From the NCBI RefSeq assembly GCF_022829285.1, contig NZ_JAKSYI010000112.1, forward strand, positions 106,424 to 170,423: 64,000 nucleotides of DNA. Reading direction: 5' to 3'. This DNA comes from Methylobacterium sp. J-078. GTDB lineage: Bacteria > Pseudomonadota > Alphaproteobacteria > Rhizobiales > Beijerinckiaceae. This document shows, one piece after another, positions 30,433 to 39,139 of the stretch. A program made the position numbers and the translations under genes. The first letter of the stretch is position 1. Every line of letters starts with the position of its first letter. Under the pieces are notes generated by a model that made no database searches, had not been told where the DNA came from, and worked only from the letters and a program-made list of their open reading frames with translations.

Positions 30433-32142
30433 ATGCCGCCGGACGCCGGGGCTGAGGCGCCCGTGCGCATCCTGATCCTGGGCGGCTACGGCGTCTTCGG
30501 CGGACGCCTCGCGCACCTGCTCGGCGACCGCGACGATCTCGAGCTCCTCGTCTGCGGACGCAGCCTGACCCGCGCGCGGGCCTTCTGCGCGGCCTACCAG
30601 GGCCTGCCCCACCTGCGGCCCCTGGCGCTCGACCGGCGCGACATCGCCGAGGGGCTTCGCGCGCACCGTCCCGACCTCGTCGTCGATGCCTCCGGACCGT
30701 TCCAGGATTACGGCGCGGACCGCTATCGGGTGATCGAGGGCTGCATCGCGGCGGGCATCGACTACCTGGATTTCGCGGACGGAGCCGACTTCGTCCTCGG
30801 CGTGGCCCGGTTCGATGCCAGCGCCCGGGCCGCCGGGGTGGCGGTGCTGTCCGGCGTCAGCAGCTTCCCGGTGCTGACGGCCGCCGTCCTGCGCGCGATG
30901 GCGTCGAGCATGGACATCGACGCCGTCGAGGGCGGGATCGCCCCCTCGCCCCATGCGGGGATCGGGCTCAACGTCATGCGGGCGGTGCTCGGCTACGCGG
31001 GCGACCCCGTGAGCCTGGTGCGTGCGGGTCGCCCAGCGACCGGCCTGGGGCTGACGGAGAGCCGCCGCTTCACCGTGGCGGTTCCGGGCTGCCTGCCCCT
31101 GCCCAACCTCCGCTTCTCGCTGGTCGACGTGCCGGACCTGCGCGTCATCCCGCCGGAGCACCCCGCCCTGACCGACATCTGGATGGGGGCGGGGCCGGTG
31201 CCCGAGAGCCTGCACCGGCTCCTCAACCTCCTGGCCGCGGCGCGGGCGCGGTTCGGGCTGCCGGCCCTGACGCCCTTCGCCCGCCCGTTCCACGCCGTTC
31301 TCAATCGCCTGCGCTTCGGCCCGCATCGCGGCGGCATGGTCTTGCGGGTGCGGGGCCGCCGGGAGGGCCGCACGGTGGTGCGCAGCTGGCACCTCCTGGC
31401 CGAGGGCGACGACGGCCCCCTCATCCCCTCGATGGCGATCGAGGCCCTGATCCGGAAGCGGCTCAGCGGCGAGCGCCCGACCCCGGGGGCCGGGTCCGCC
31501 GTCCGGGCGCTGGAACTGAGCGACTACGACGCCCTGTTCCGGGGCCGTGCGATCGTCACGGGCTTCCAGGAGGATCGCCGCGACGATCCGCTGTTCCGCC
31601 GGCTGCTGGGATCGGCCTTCGATGCGCTGCAGCCCCAGGTGCGGGCGTTGCATGACGGGACCGGGACGCGGCGCTGGACGGGTTTGGCCGAGGTCAGGCG
31701 CGGGCCCGGCCCCATCGCCCGGATGATCGCCGCGGCCCTGCGCTTTCCCGCAGCGGCCGCGCGCGTGCCCGTCAGCGTCACGTTCACGCCCGAGGGGGAA
31801 TGCGAGCGCTGGACCCGCGATTTCGGCGGACAGGTCTTCACGTCGATCCAGTCCGCCGGATCGGGACGGGACGAATACCACCTCGTGGAACGCTTCGGGA
31901 TCGTCCGGGTCGCCATGGCGCTCGTCCGCGATGCGGAACGGCTGGTGCTGGTGCCGCGCCGGTGGTCCCTCCTCGGCATCCCCATGCCCGGCAGCCTCCT
32001 CCCGGCGGGCCGATCCTTCGAGACGCAGATCGAAGGCCGCTTCGCCTTCGACGTCACCGTCGCGATGCCGCTCGTCGGCCTGATCGTCGCCTATCGGGGC
32101 ACCCTCGAACCGGACCAGCCCATCGCATCGCCGGCGCCTTGA
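30433..32142 (+). CDS. Saccharopine dehydrogenase-like protein fused to DUF4166 domain
   Basis: The 569-residue product has two parts. The N-terminal about 370 residues form a saccharopine-dehydrogenase-like NAD(P)-binding domain (RILILGGYGVFGGRLAHLLG; DLVVDASGPFQDYG; GIDYLDFADGADFVLGV). The C-terminal about 190 residues match the DUF4166 type (DPLFRRLLGSAFDALQPQVR, with WTRDFGGQVFTS). Saccharopine-type domains reduce or isomerise carbonyl or imine compounds, but the substrate of this fusion is unknown. It follows the DCC1-like gene, a pairing that suggests a joint redox role. It ends 2 bp before the convergent CoA-transferase. Confidence 0.85.
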   Translation: MPPDAGAEAPVRILILGGYGVFGGRLAHLLGDRDDLELLVCGRSLTRARAFCAAYQGLPHLRPLALDRRDIAEGLRAHRPDLVVDASGPFQDYGADRYRVIEGCIAAGIDYLDFADGADFVLGVARFDASARAAGVAVLSGVSSFPVLTAAVLRAMASSMDIDAVEGGIAPSPHAGIGLNVMRAVLGYAGDPVSLVRAGRPATGLGLTESRRFTVAVPGCLPLPNLRFSLVDVPDLRVIPPEHPALTDIWMGAGPVPESLHRLLNLLAAARARFGLPALTPFARPFHAVLNRLRFGPHRGGMVLRVRGRREGRTVVRSWHLLAEGDDGPLIPSMAIEALIRKRLSGERPTPGAGSAVRALELSDYDALFRGRAIVTGFQEDRRDDPLFRRLLGSAFDALQPQVRALHDGTGTRRWTGLAEVRRGPGPIARMIAAALRFPAAAARVPVSVTFTPEGECERWTRDFGGQVFTSIQSAGSGRDEYHLVERFGIVRVAMALVRDAERLVLVPRRWSLLGIPMPGSLLPAGRSFETQIEGRFAFDVTVAMPLVGLIVAYRGTLEPDQPIASPAP

Positions 32143-32144
32143 GT

Positions 32145-34118
32145 TCACGCCGCCGAGGCGATCGCCGTGGAGGCGCGCCGGATCTTGCCGGCGCCGTCCA
32201 GGAAGGCGTGGGCATCCTCCTTGCGCTCGAAGACGTGGGGCGCGACGCCGCGCCGGGTCAGTGCCTCCTCCATCTTGAGGCGCAGGAAGGCGCTGGTCGC
32301 GTAGCGGGTGGTGGTGAGGTAGTAGTTCGCCTGCAGATATTGGATCATGTGCGCGTAGTCGTCGTATAGGTTCTCGTTGATGCGGAACCCGTCGTGGTTG
32401 ACGACCGTGTTGACCCGCTGGCCGGCCTTCTTGCAGGCGCCCACGAGAACCAGGCGCAGGTCGTCGAGGTCGCTCTTGGCGCGGGCGTGCCAGCCCTCCA
32501 GGTTCACGAACAGGATGTTGCGCTCGGCATCGTAGCTCACCCGCTCGGCCAGGTTGAGGTTGAGGAGGTCGGCGAGGAGTTCCATCGGCTCCTCGCGGAA
32601 TAGGCGGGCATCCATCGGCATCGGCTGCTTGATGATCGGCCGGAAGCCCATATGGGGCAGAATGTCCCGCTCGATGTCGATGCCGGGCGCCACCTCGATG
32701 AGCTCCAGGCCCTCGTCGGTAAGCTGGAAGACGCAGCGCTCGGTGACGTAGATCACCGGCTGCGACCGCATCTGCGCGTAGTGGCCGCTGAAGGTGATCT
32801 GCTCCACCTGCGGCAGGAACTTCTGCGAGCGGCCTTCCGTGACGATGCGCAGCTTGCCGTCCTCGATCACGGTCTCCAGGCCGCCCACCGTGAAGGTGCC
32901 GGCGAAGACCACCGAGCGGGCGTTCTGGCTGATGTTGATGAAGCCGCCGCAGCCGTTGAGGCGCCCGCCGAACATGCTGGTGTTGACGTTGCCATGCTGG
33001 TCGCACTCGGCCAGACCCAGGCAGGTCATGTCGAGGCCGCCGCCGTCGTAGAAGTCGAACATCTGGTTCTGGTCGATGACGCAGTCGGCATTCGTGGCCG
33101 CGCCGAAGCTCGAGCCGGAGGCGAGCACGCCGCCCACCGCGCCGGCCTCGGTGGTCAGCGTGATGTAGGGGGTGACCTTCTCCTCGTTGGCCACCGCCGA
33201 GATGCCTTCCGGCGCGCCGACGCCGAGGTTGACGACGCCGTTCGGCGGGAGTTCGAAGGCGGCGCGCCGGGCGATGACCTTGCGGGCGTCGAGGGGCATC
33301 TTCTTCATGCCGCTGACGGGAACGCGGATCTGGCCGGCCAGCGCCGCGTCGTGCTGCACGCCGTAGTTCATGCGGTGCATCTCGGGCTCGGCCAGCACCA
33401 CGCAATCCACCAGGATGCCGGGCACGCGCACGTCCTTGGGCAGCAGGAAGCCATCATCGACGATGCGCTCCACCTGCGCGATGACGATGCCGCCATTGTT
33501 GCGGGCAGCCATCGCCTGGGCGAGGCAATCGAGGGTCAGGGCCTCCTTCTCGAAGGAGATGTTGCCCGAGGGGTCGGCCGAGGTGCCCCGGATGAAGGCG
33601 ACGTCGATCTTGGTGGCGGTGTAGAACAGCCACTCCTCGCCATCGACCTCGACGAGCTTGACGATCTCGTCCTGCGTCACGCTGTTGACGCGCGCGCCCC
33701 CGTGACGCGGATCGACGTAGGTGTGCAGCCCCACCTTCGAGAACAGGCCCGGCTGGCCGGCCGCGCAGGCCCGGTAGAGCTGCGAGATCACGCCCTGGGG
33801 CAGGTTGTAGCCCAGGATCTTGTCTTCCTGCGCGGCCTTGGCGACCTTCGGCATGCGGCCGAAATTGGCGGCGATGACACGCTTCAGCAGGCCCTCGTGA
33901 TGCAGGCGCCCGGTGCCGAGGCCTTTGCTGTCGCCCGCCCCCGCCGTCATGATCAGGGTGAGGTCGCGGGGGGCGCCGGTCTCGACGAAGCGCGTCTCCA
34001 GGGCGGCGTGCAGCGCCTCGGGGATGCAGCTCTGGACGAAGCCCGTCGTGGTGACCACGTCGTTGTGCCGGATCAGCGCGATCGCCTCGCCGGCCGTGAT
34101 GACCTTGTTTTTCTTCAT
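32145..34118 (-). CDS. Propionate-CoA-transferase-like family I CoA-transferase with extra C-terminal region
   Basis: This family I CoA-transferase starts at 34118 (MKKNKVITAGEAIALIRHND) and has 657 residues. Residues about 1-520 cover the fused alpha and beta subunits; the catalytic glutamate lies in TTEAGAVGG at E324, the same number as reported for Clostridium propionicum propionate CoA-transferase. Acetate, propionate, acetoacetate or lactate are possible acyl acceptors. The last about 130 residues (ERVSYDAERNILFVNLEGWH; CKKAGQRVNTVVNHDGFRIN) extend beyond the typical enzyme and include a FERKEDAHAFLDG tail. The start choice ignores a frame reaching 34247 that lacks family similarity. Confidence 0.92.
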   Translation of the reverse strand: MKKNKVITAGEAIALIRHNDVVTTTGFVQSCIPEALHAALETRFVETGAPRDLTLIMTAGAGDSKGLGTGRLHHEGLLKRVIAANFGRMPKVAKAAQEDKILGYNLPQGVISQLYRACAAGQPGLFSKVGLHTYVDPRHGGARVNSVTQDEIVKLVEVDGEEWLFYTATKIDVAFIRGTSADPSGNISFEKEALTLDCLAQAMAARNNGGIVIAQVERIVDDGFLLPKDVRVPGILVDCVVLAEPEMHRMNYGVQHDAALAGQIRVPVSGMKKMPLDARKVIARRAAFELPPNGVVNLGVGAPEGISAVANEEKVTPYITLTTEAGAVGGVLASGSSFGAATNADCVIDQNQMFDFYDGGGLDMTCLGLAECDQHGNVNTSMFGGRLNGCGGFINISQNARSVVFAGTFTVGGLETVIEDGKLRIVTEGRSQKFLPQVEQITFSGHYAQMRSQPVIYVTERCVFQLTDEGLELIEVAPGIDIERDILPHMGFRPIIKQPMPMDARLFREEPMELLADLLNLNLAERVSYDAERNILFVNLEGWHARAKSDLDDLRLVLVGACKKAGQRVNTVVNHDGFRINENLYDDYAHMIQYLQANYYLTTTRYATSAFLRLKMEEALTRRGVAPHVFERKEDAHAFLDGAGKIRRASTAIASAA

Positions 34119-34445
34119 GAACGGGTCGTCCTCCGCATCCCCGCGGCGGCGTGGCACGATAGGTCTCATCCTGCCGGGACGCGCGCATGGGGAAGTCTTG
34201 TTCTGGGGCGGAAGCGTAAAGTCCCGCGCGAAGCTTCGCAAGGGCATGACAAGTGTCGCTGCGATGCAATTTTATCTTGGTGCGCTGCAAATTTTTCAAT
34301 GAAGCGTCAAACTGAACTGGAGGCCCGCCTGAAAAAGATTTCACGGCGCATTCGCAAGCGGTCGCGGTGCCGAGCCAATGCCTCGGACCCCGTCGAGATT
34401 ATTCAAAATAATCTTGCGCGAACCATCCTGTGCACCGCGTCATCG
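34119..34445. other. Intergenic region upstream of the CoA-transferase gene
   Basis: The 327 bp gap lies between the start of the CoA-transferase gene and the 3' end of the kinase gene, both on the minus strand. It holds AT-rich patches at 34258-34301 and a perfect inverted repeat AGATTATT-CAA-AATAATCT at 34396-34414. The first suits a promoter for the CoA-transferase, the second a binding site for a regulator. No gene with a plausible start is seen. Confidence 0.45.
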
Positions 34446-35813
34446 TCAGGCCAGCAAGTAGGTGAGGAGCGCGCGCAGCTGCGCCGGGCGCACCGGCTTG
34501 TGAACGAGTTGCGCCCCCAGGGCGGCGACCTCCGCCTCGATCTCGGGCGAATGGTTGGCGGTGGTGACGATGACGGGGCGGCGCAGGCCCGTCCGCGCTT
34601 CGAGATGCGCCGCCACGCCGAGGCCGCAGGCGCCGTTGTCGAGGTGGTAATCGAGCACCAGCAGGTCCGGCGGATTCATGCCGGCGGCCAGCGCCGCCTC
34701 GACCCCGGCGAGATCCCGGTGGACGCAGACCTCGGCGTCCCAGGCCCGCAGGAGGCGCTCCAGCGCGTCGGCGGTGGGCGGGTCGTTCTCGACCACGAGG
34801 ACGCGCGCACCCGTGAGCCGGGTCGTCACGGGTGACGGTGTCACCGTGCGCTCCGGAGCCGTCCGGCTCACCGGCAGGGTCAGGGCCATGCGGGTGCCGC
34901 GCCCGACCCGCGAGGCGAGTTCGAGGGGATGGTCGAGGGCCAGCGTCATCCGGCGCACGATGGAGAGGCCGAGGCCGAGGCCGGGCTCGCCCCCCTCCCC
35001 CTCCGCGCCGCCTCGGAAGAATTCCTCGAACACGAGGTCGTGCTCGGCCTGCGCGATGCCGCAGCCGGTGTCGAACACCTCGATGCGGCAGGACTCCCCG
35101 GAGGCCTGCCCCCGGCGGCGGATCGCCACCAGCACGCCGCCCCGCCGGGTGTAGCGGATCGCGTTCGAGACGAGGTTCTGCACGATGCGCTGGAGCAGCA
35201 GTGGGTCGCTCGCCACCACGAGGTCGGGGCCGCGCACGGAGAGACGCAGGCCCTTGCGTTCGGCGAAGGGCCGGAAGCTGGCAATGATGCCGGCCAGCAG
35301 GTCGGTGAGCGCCACCGGCTTGATCGCCGGGCGCACCACGCCCGCATCGAGCTTCGAGATGTCGAGGAGGGTCTTGATCAGGTCCTCGATGATCTGGAGC
35401 CCGCGCTCGATCTGGCCCGAGATCGCCAGCGCCTCGGGGCCCAGGGCGAGGTCGGCGAGCGCGGAGGCCGAGAGCCGCGCGGCGTTGAGGGGCTGGAGAA
35501 GGTCGTGGCTCGCCGCCGCCAGGAAGCGGGTCTTGGAGCGGTTGGCATTCTCGGCCTCCTCCTTGGCCGCCACCAGGGCCGCGTTGGAGCGCTCCAGGCG
35601 GTGCATCAGCCCGGTCAGTTCCTCGGTGCGCGTGCGGACGCGGCCCTCCAGCATGGTGGCGGTCTGGAACAGCGAGTAGGCCCCGCCCTGCTGGTCCATG
35701 CTGCGCTCGACATGGGCCATTAGGGCGGCGTTGATCCGCTCCAGCTTGGCGATGCGCCGGCGCGCCTCGTCCGCGTCCAGCGGGGGGCTCGCGGAATCGG
35801 GTGGACGCAGCAT
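34446..35813 (-). CDS. Hybrid sensor histidine kinase with C-terminal receiver
   Basis: The 455-residue cytoplasmic kinase has a long N-terminal coiled coil (about residues 15-95), HisKA with the phosphorylatable His103 in FLAAASHDLLQPLNAARLSA, HATPase with NLVSNAIRYT and GLGLGLSIVRRM, and a C-terminal receiver with acceptor Asp388 in LLVLDYHLDNGACG. The AASHDLLQPL H-box is the NahK/ErcS-like type. It has no membrane segment, so it senses an internal or partner signal. Its ATG overlaps the stop of the FIST gene as TGATG, so the two are coupled and probably act together, with the divergent response regulator as likely target. Confidence 0.93.
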   Translation of the reverse strand: MLRPPDSASPPLDADEARRRIAKLERINAALMAHVERSMDQQGGAYSLFQTATMLEGRVRTRTEELTGLMHRLERSNAALVAAKEEAENANRSKTRFLAAASHDLLQPLNAARLSASALADLALGPEALAISGQIERGLQIIEDLIKTLLDISKLDAGVVRPAIKPVALTDLLAGIIASFRPFAERKGLRLSVRGPDLVVASDPLLLQRIVQNLVSNAIRYTRRGGVLVAIRRRGQASGESCRIEVFDTGCGIAQAEHDLVFEEFFRGGAEGEGGEPGLGLGLSIVRRMTLALDHPLELASRVGRGTRMALTLPVSRTAPERTVTPSPVTTRLTGARVLVVENDPPTADALERLLRAWDAEVCVHRDLAGVEAALAAGMNPPDLLVLDYHLDNGACGLGVAAHLEARTGLRRPVIVTTANHSPEIEAEVAALGAQLVHKPVRPAQLRALLTYLLA

Positions 35814-37012
35814 CACCGGGCGCCGGGCCCCCGGCCGGGCTCGCCCCGCCCGATGGCGATGCCGGTGAAGGTCTGGTTCAGGTGCATCGACCGGTACTGC
35901 TCGCCGTAGGTGTCGAAGCCGACGATGTCGTAGCGCCGATAGAGGTCGAAGATGCCGTGGCGCACCTGCCGGCTCTCGGCGTCGAGGCGGCGCAGCACGC
36001 ATTCGAAGCCGATGACGAGGTCGATGCCGCCGAGATCCGCTTCGAGGCGGGCGAGCTCGGCCCCCGTCGCCGCCACGATGTCGCGCGGGCGCGCCAGGGT
36101 GAGGACGACGCCCTCGTCGATGGCGCAGAAGAAGCTCAGCGAGCCGTCCGGGTTCATGCGCCGGATCGACCGGCAGAAATACTCGCCGCCCACCTTCACC
36201 GCGAGGGGATAGGCGGCAAAGCTCATGGGCGAGAGGCGCTCGGGGTCGAGCCCCACCGCCATGGCGTATTCCCGCGCCGCCGGCTCGGCGTTGAGCTCGT
36301 GCACGATGCGCTGCTCGTCATCCGATGCGGTGACCACGAACTTCGTGTCGGTGGGCTCGAAATTGTCGCTCTTGAAGATCTGGATCGGGAAATCCGTCTC
36401 GACCAGCAGCAGCACGGCGGCGCGCCGGTGGATGCGGCCATCATGGAGCAGCACGGTCTCGCGGAAGGTGAGGTCGTCCCCCGCCGAGCCGCCGACGAGG
36501 GGAATGCCGTCGAGCGCCCAGGCGATGGCCGAGACCACCGTCTCCTCCGCGTTGGTGAGGCCGTCGATCAGCGAGAGGGCGAAGCGTCGTCCGGTGCCCG
36601 GGTCCAGACCCGCTCCGGCCCCTTCGGCGTCGAGGCTCCGGCGCAGGGCCCGGACGCTGGAGGCCGTGCGCTCCACGTCGAGATGGTCGATGGCGTCGAG
36701 CAGAGTCGAGACGATGCGGAAGTTCTCCCGTGGGAAGGCGATCACCACGAGGCCGCGATCGAGCCCGCCCGCCGGCGAGATGCCGCCCGACATGGTGCAG
36801 CCGGCAATGGCCGCACCCGGAAAGCGCGCGGTGAGGCCCTGGTTGAGGGTCTCGACGTCGTAATCGGCCGAGAAGAACGCCACGATCTGCGCGACGCTGC
36901 GTCCGTCGATGGCCGCGCCGATCTCCGCGATCGCCGCGTCGGCCTCCTCGGCCTCGGTCCAGGCCGTCGTGATGCCGCACAGATGCGTGCGCACCCGCGT
37001 CCCCTCTGCCAC
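35813..37012 (-). CDS. FIST-domain sensor protein
   Basis: The 399-residue product consists of FIST_N (residues about 30-220: VETLNQGLTARFPGAAIAGC, LDGIPLVGGSAGDDLTF) and FIST_C (about 230-385: YAMAVGLDPERLSPMSFAAY, GFECVLRRLDAES). FIST domains are sensory modules that bind small ligands such as amino acids or nitric oxide signalling partners. I chose GTG at 37012, behind GGGAGACGGTACC, because the FIST sequence starts there; no ATG in frame fits before 37444. It is coupled to the downstream histidine kinase by a TGATG overlap and diverges from the response regulator gene. Confidence 0.9.
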   Translation of the reverse strand: MAEGTRVRTHLCGITTAWTEAEEADAAIAEIGAAIDGRSVAQIVAFFSADYDVETLNQGLTARFPGAAIAGCTMSGGISPAGGLDRGLVVIAFPRENFRIVSTLLDAIDHLDVERTASSVRALRRSLDAEGAGAGLDPGTGRRFALSLIDGLTNAEETVVSAIAWALDGIPLVGGSAGDDLTFRETVLLHDGRIHRRAAVLLLVETDFPIQIFKSDNFEPTDTKFVVTASDDEQRIVHELNAEPAAREYAMAVGLDPERLSPMSFAAYPLAVKVGGEYFCRSIRRMNPDGSLSFFCAIDEGVVLTLARPRDIVAATGAELARLEADLGGIDLVIGFECVLRRLDAESRQVRHGIFDLYRRYDIVGFDTYGEQYRSMHLNQTFTGIAIGRGEPGRGPGAR

Positions 37013-37156
37013 GGTACCGTCTCCCGCCCCATCGACGGGTGCCGGACTTGACGCCCGGTTCTCCGCGATGACACGACTATGTCGGGCGGCCGGTTCCCGC
37101 GCAATGCGGCACCGAACGGTCCCGGAAAAGGGGCGCACCCGCCGGGCGGAACGGGC

Positions 37157-37816
37157 ATGCATCTCCTCATCGTCGACGATCACCCGCTGTTTCGCGATGC
37201 GCTCGCCAGCGCGGTGGGCCTCGCCTACCCCGACGCGACCCTGCACGAGGCCGACGGCATCGCCAGCGCCTGCGCGGTGCTGTCGGCCCAGCCCGCCATC
37301 GAGATCATCCTCCTCGACCTCTCGATGCAGGGCGTCACCGGCTTCGAGGGGCTGATGGCGATTCGCGCGCAGGTGCCGCGGGTCCCCATCCTCGTCGTCT
37401 CCGGCCTCGAGGACCCGCGCATCATCCGGGAGACCCTGGAGCACGGTGCGGCTGGGTTCGTGCCGAAGGCCGTCGACAAGTCGACCCTCACGCGGGCCAT
37501 CGCGGACGTGCTGGCGGGGGGCCTCTCGGTGCCGGCGAACCTGCCGAACGCGCCGCTCGGCGCGTCATCCGCCCGCAAGGCGCCCCTCGCCGAGCGGGTC
37601 GCGAGCCTGACGCCGCAGCAGTTGCGGGTGCTGGCCATGATCCGCCAGGGCAAGCTCAACAAGCAGATCGCGCACGAACTCCAGGTCGGGGATTCGACCG
37701 TGAAGGCGCACGTCTCCGAGATCCTGCGCAAACTCGACGTGATCAGCCGCACCCAGATCGTGATCGAGACCGCGCTCCTCGACTTCGAGCGGATCACGGC
37801 CGCGCCGGAGCGCTGA
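37157..37816 (+). CDS. LuxR/NarL-type response regulator
   Basis: The 219-residue product has a receiver domain (acceptor Asp54 in IILLDLSMQGVTGFEG, with acidic pocket VDDHP at the N-terminus and conserved Lys in GFVPKAVDKST) and a LuxR-type HTH at about residues 150-205 (LTPQQLRVLAMIRQGKLNKQ, IAHELQVGDSTVKAHVSEIL). The start at 37157 is set by MHLLIVDDHP. It is divergent from the FIST and kinase pair, so the three form one signalling system. It may regulate alcohol metabolism, as similar systems do in Pseudomonas and acetic acid bacteria, but that is analogy. Confidence 0.93.
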   Translation: MHLLIVDDHPLFRDALASAVGLAYPDATLHEADGIASACAVLSAQPAIEIILLDLSMQGVTGFEGLMAIRAQVPRVPILVVSGLEDPRIIRETLEHGAAGFVPKAVDKSTLTRAIADVLAGGLSVPANLPNAPLGASSARKAPLAERVASLTPQQLRVLAMIRQGKLNKQIAHELQVGDSTVKAHVSEILRKLDVISRTQIVIETALLDFERITAAPER

Positions 37817-37841
37817 CCCTTTAGGCCGTGGGAATCGATCC

Positions 37842-38279
37842 TTAAGCCGTGGGCACTTTCCGGCCGCCGTAATGGCCGTCGACGCGGGTGCCGAAGGTCG
37901 GATCGGAAAACGGGTCCTCGCCGGGCCCGTGGGTGGGCGCGCCCGCCAGGGTGTCCTGATCGATCTCGACGATGTAGCCGCCGAGTTCGACGCTGTAGGT
38001 CAGGGCGCGCCAGGGCACCGGGTGGTAGCTCTCGCCGAGGCCGAGGAAGCCGCCAAACGAGATCACCGCGTAGGCGACCTGCCCCGAGACCTTGTCGACC
38101 ATGAAGTTGTAGACCGTACCGATATGCTCGCCCTCGCGGCTGTAGGCCGAGGTGCCCTCGACCTTGTTCGAGGCGATGAGGCGCGGGGTCTCGTCGATGG
38201 CCACCCCCTCGGCGGAGGGGTCGAGTTCCATCGATCCGGCGGGCCGGATGCTGCGCTCGTTCGGGAGATCCGTCGGCAT
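37842..38279 (-). CDS. PRC-barrel domain protein
   Basis: The 145-residue product holds a PRC-barrel domain, RLIASNKVEGTSAYSREGEH then GTVYNFMVDKVSGQVAYAVI, followed by the family segment SFGGFLGLGESYHPVPWRAL. Such proteins are often induced in stationary phase or osmotic stress in Hyphomicrobiales. The start at 38279 follows GAGGAATGCC, giving MPTDLPNERSIRPAGSM. It converges with the response regulator, 25 bp apart. Confidence 0.88.
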   Translation of the reverse strand: MPTDLPNERSIRPAGSMELDPSAEGVAIDETPRLIASNKVEGTSAYSREGEHIGTVYNFMVDKVSGQVAYAVISFGGFLGLGESYHPVPWRALTYSVELGGYIVEIDQDTLAGAPTHGPGEDPFSDPTFGTRVDGHYGGRKVPTA

Positions 38280-38400
38280 GGCATTCCTCCTGCGGGTTCG
38301 CGGCTCTGGGTCGGGCGCGTCCGGCGAAGGCAGACGCGTGACCGGACAAGCTCCGATGGCCGGTGCGGTTCCAGGGGATCGTCGCGACGGGAGGGCCGGT

Positions 38401-38904
38401 TCAGAGCCGGGTGTCCATCGGCGCGCCGGTCTCCTCGGCCACCTCGGACTGGCGCACCGCGACACGCTCGCGGATGCCCCGGCTCGACAGGAGCATCTCG
38501 AAGCCGAAGACCATCAGGGCGCTCAGGGTACAGAGGATGGCGAGGCCGAACAGCAGGAACAGGATGTTGGCCACCGTTGCGTCCCGCAGCGCCCCAACGA
38601 ACAGGGTGAGGGCGGCGCCACAGGTGGCGACCCCGCCGAGAGCCCCGAGGATCACGGCGGCGTCGAGGGCGAGGGAGCGCCGGCGCAGGGCGTTCATGCG
38701 GTGCGCCAGGCGGTGCTGCTCGGGACCGGACGCGCCCGCGATCGCCTGCGAAATGCGCTCGGCCTGATCGGCCACCCGCGCGAGCCGTGTCCCGAAGACG
38801 TTGAGAAGGGTCGCGATGCCGGACAGCAGGAAGATCGGCGTCAGCGCGATCTGGATGATGTGGGCCGTGCTGTCGAGGGAGGTCGGAACGGTGGATTCGA
38901 GCAT
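38401..38904 (-). CDS. DUF2721 family membrane protein
   Basis: The 167-residue protein starts MLESTVPTSLDSTAHIIQIA and has about three membrane helices: LTPIFLLSGIATLLNVFGT, AVILGALGGVATCGAALTLF and ILFLLFGLAILCTLSALMVF. Between helices one and two lies a charged linker with RLARVADQAERISQ, the DUF2721 hallmark. Function unknown. A candidate EcfG-type promoter (one mismatch) lies 36 bp upstream of the start. Confidence 0.82.
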   Translation of the reverse strand: MLESTVPTSLDSTAHIIQIALTPIFLLSGIATLLNVFGTRLARVADQAERISQAIAGASGPEQHRLAHRMNALRRRSLALDAAVILGALGGVATCGAALTLFVGALRDATVANILFLLFGLAILCTLSALMVFGFEMLLSSRGIRERVAVRQSEVAEETGAPMDTRL

Positions 38905-38939
38905 GCGGGCGCGATCGTGACCTGGAGGAACCCGGGCGC

Positions 38940-38965
38940 AACGTCCGAGGCACGCGCTCGGTTCG
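38940..38965 (-). promoter_or_regulatory. Possible EcfG-type promoter for the DUF2721 gene
   Basis: On the minus strand the sequence reads CGAAC-N17-CGTT, one mismatch from the GGAAC-N16/17-CGTT consensus used by the general-stress sigma factor EcfG. The -10-like CGTT ends about 36 bp before the DUF2721 start codon, a suitable distance. One mismatch can occur by chance. Confidence 0.3.
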
Positions 38966-39013
38966 GCCCACGGCGCCCCGCGGGCGGGGCGCCGGGCAGG
39001 GCGGTTCGGGCGC

Positions 39014-39139
39014 TCAGACCAAGCCTGCGTTCCCGCGCGCGACGGGGTTTGCCGGGGTCTCGACCGACACCACGGCACCGAGCCCGACGATGAGCACGGC
39101 GGCCGCGCACAGGGAGAGTGAGAAGGCGATGAGGATCAT
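39014..39139 (-). CDS. 41-residue small membrane protein
   Basis: This short frame encodes MILIAFSLSLCAAAVLIVGL then GAVVSVETPANPVARGNAGLV. The first 25 residues form one membrane helix followed by a short hydrophilic tail, typical of single-span small proteins. The upstream AAGGG is rather far from the ATG, so translation signals are weak. It lies between the DUF2721 gene and a 600 bp gap, on the same strand as the former. Confidence 0.45.
   Translation of the reverse strand: MILIAFSLSLCAAAVLIVGLGAVVSVETPANPVARGNAGLV

Noticed and set aside
29818..33405. A 1195-codon minus-strand open frame
   Set aside because: It crosses the DCC1, saccharopine-dehydrogenase and CoA-transferase genes in the wrong frame or antisense, and is Arg/Pro-rich noise.
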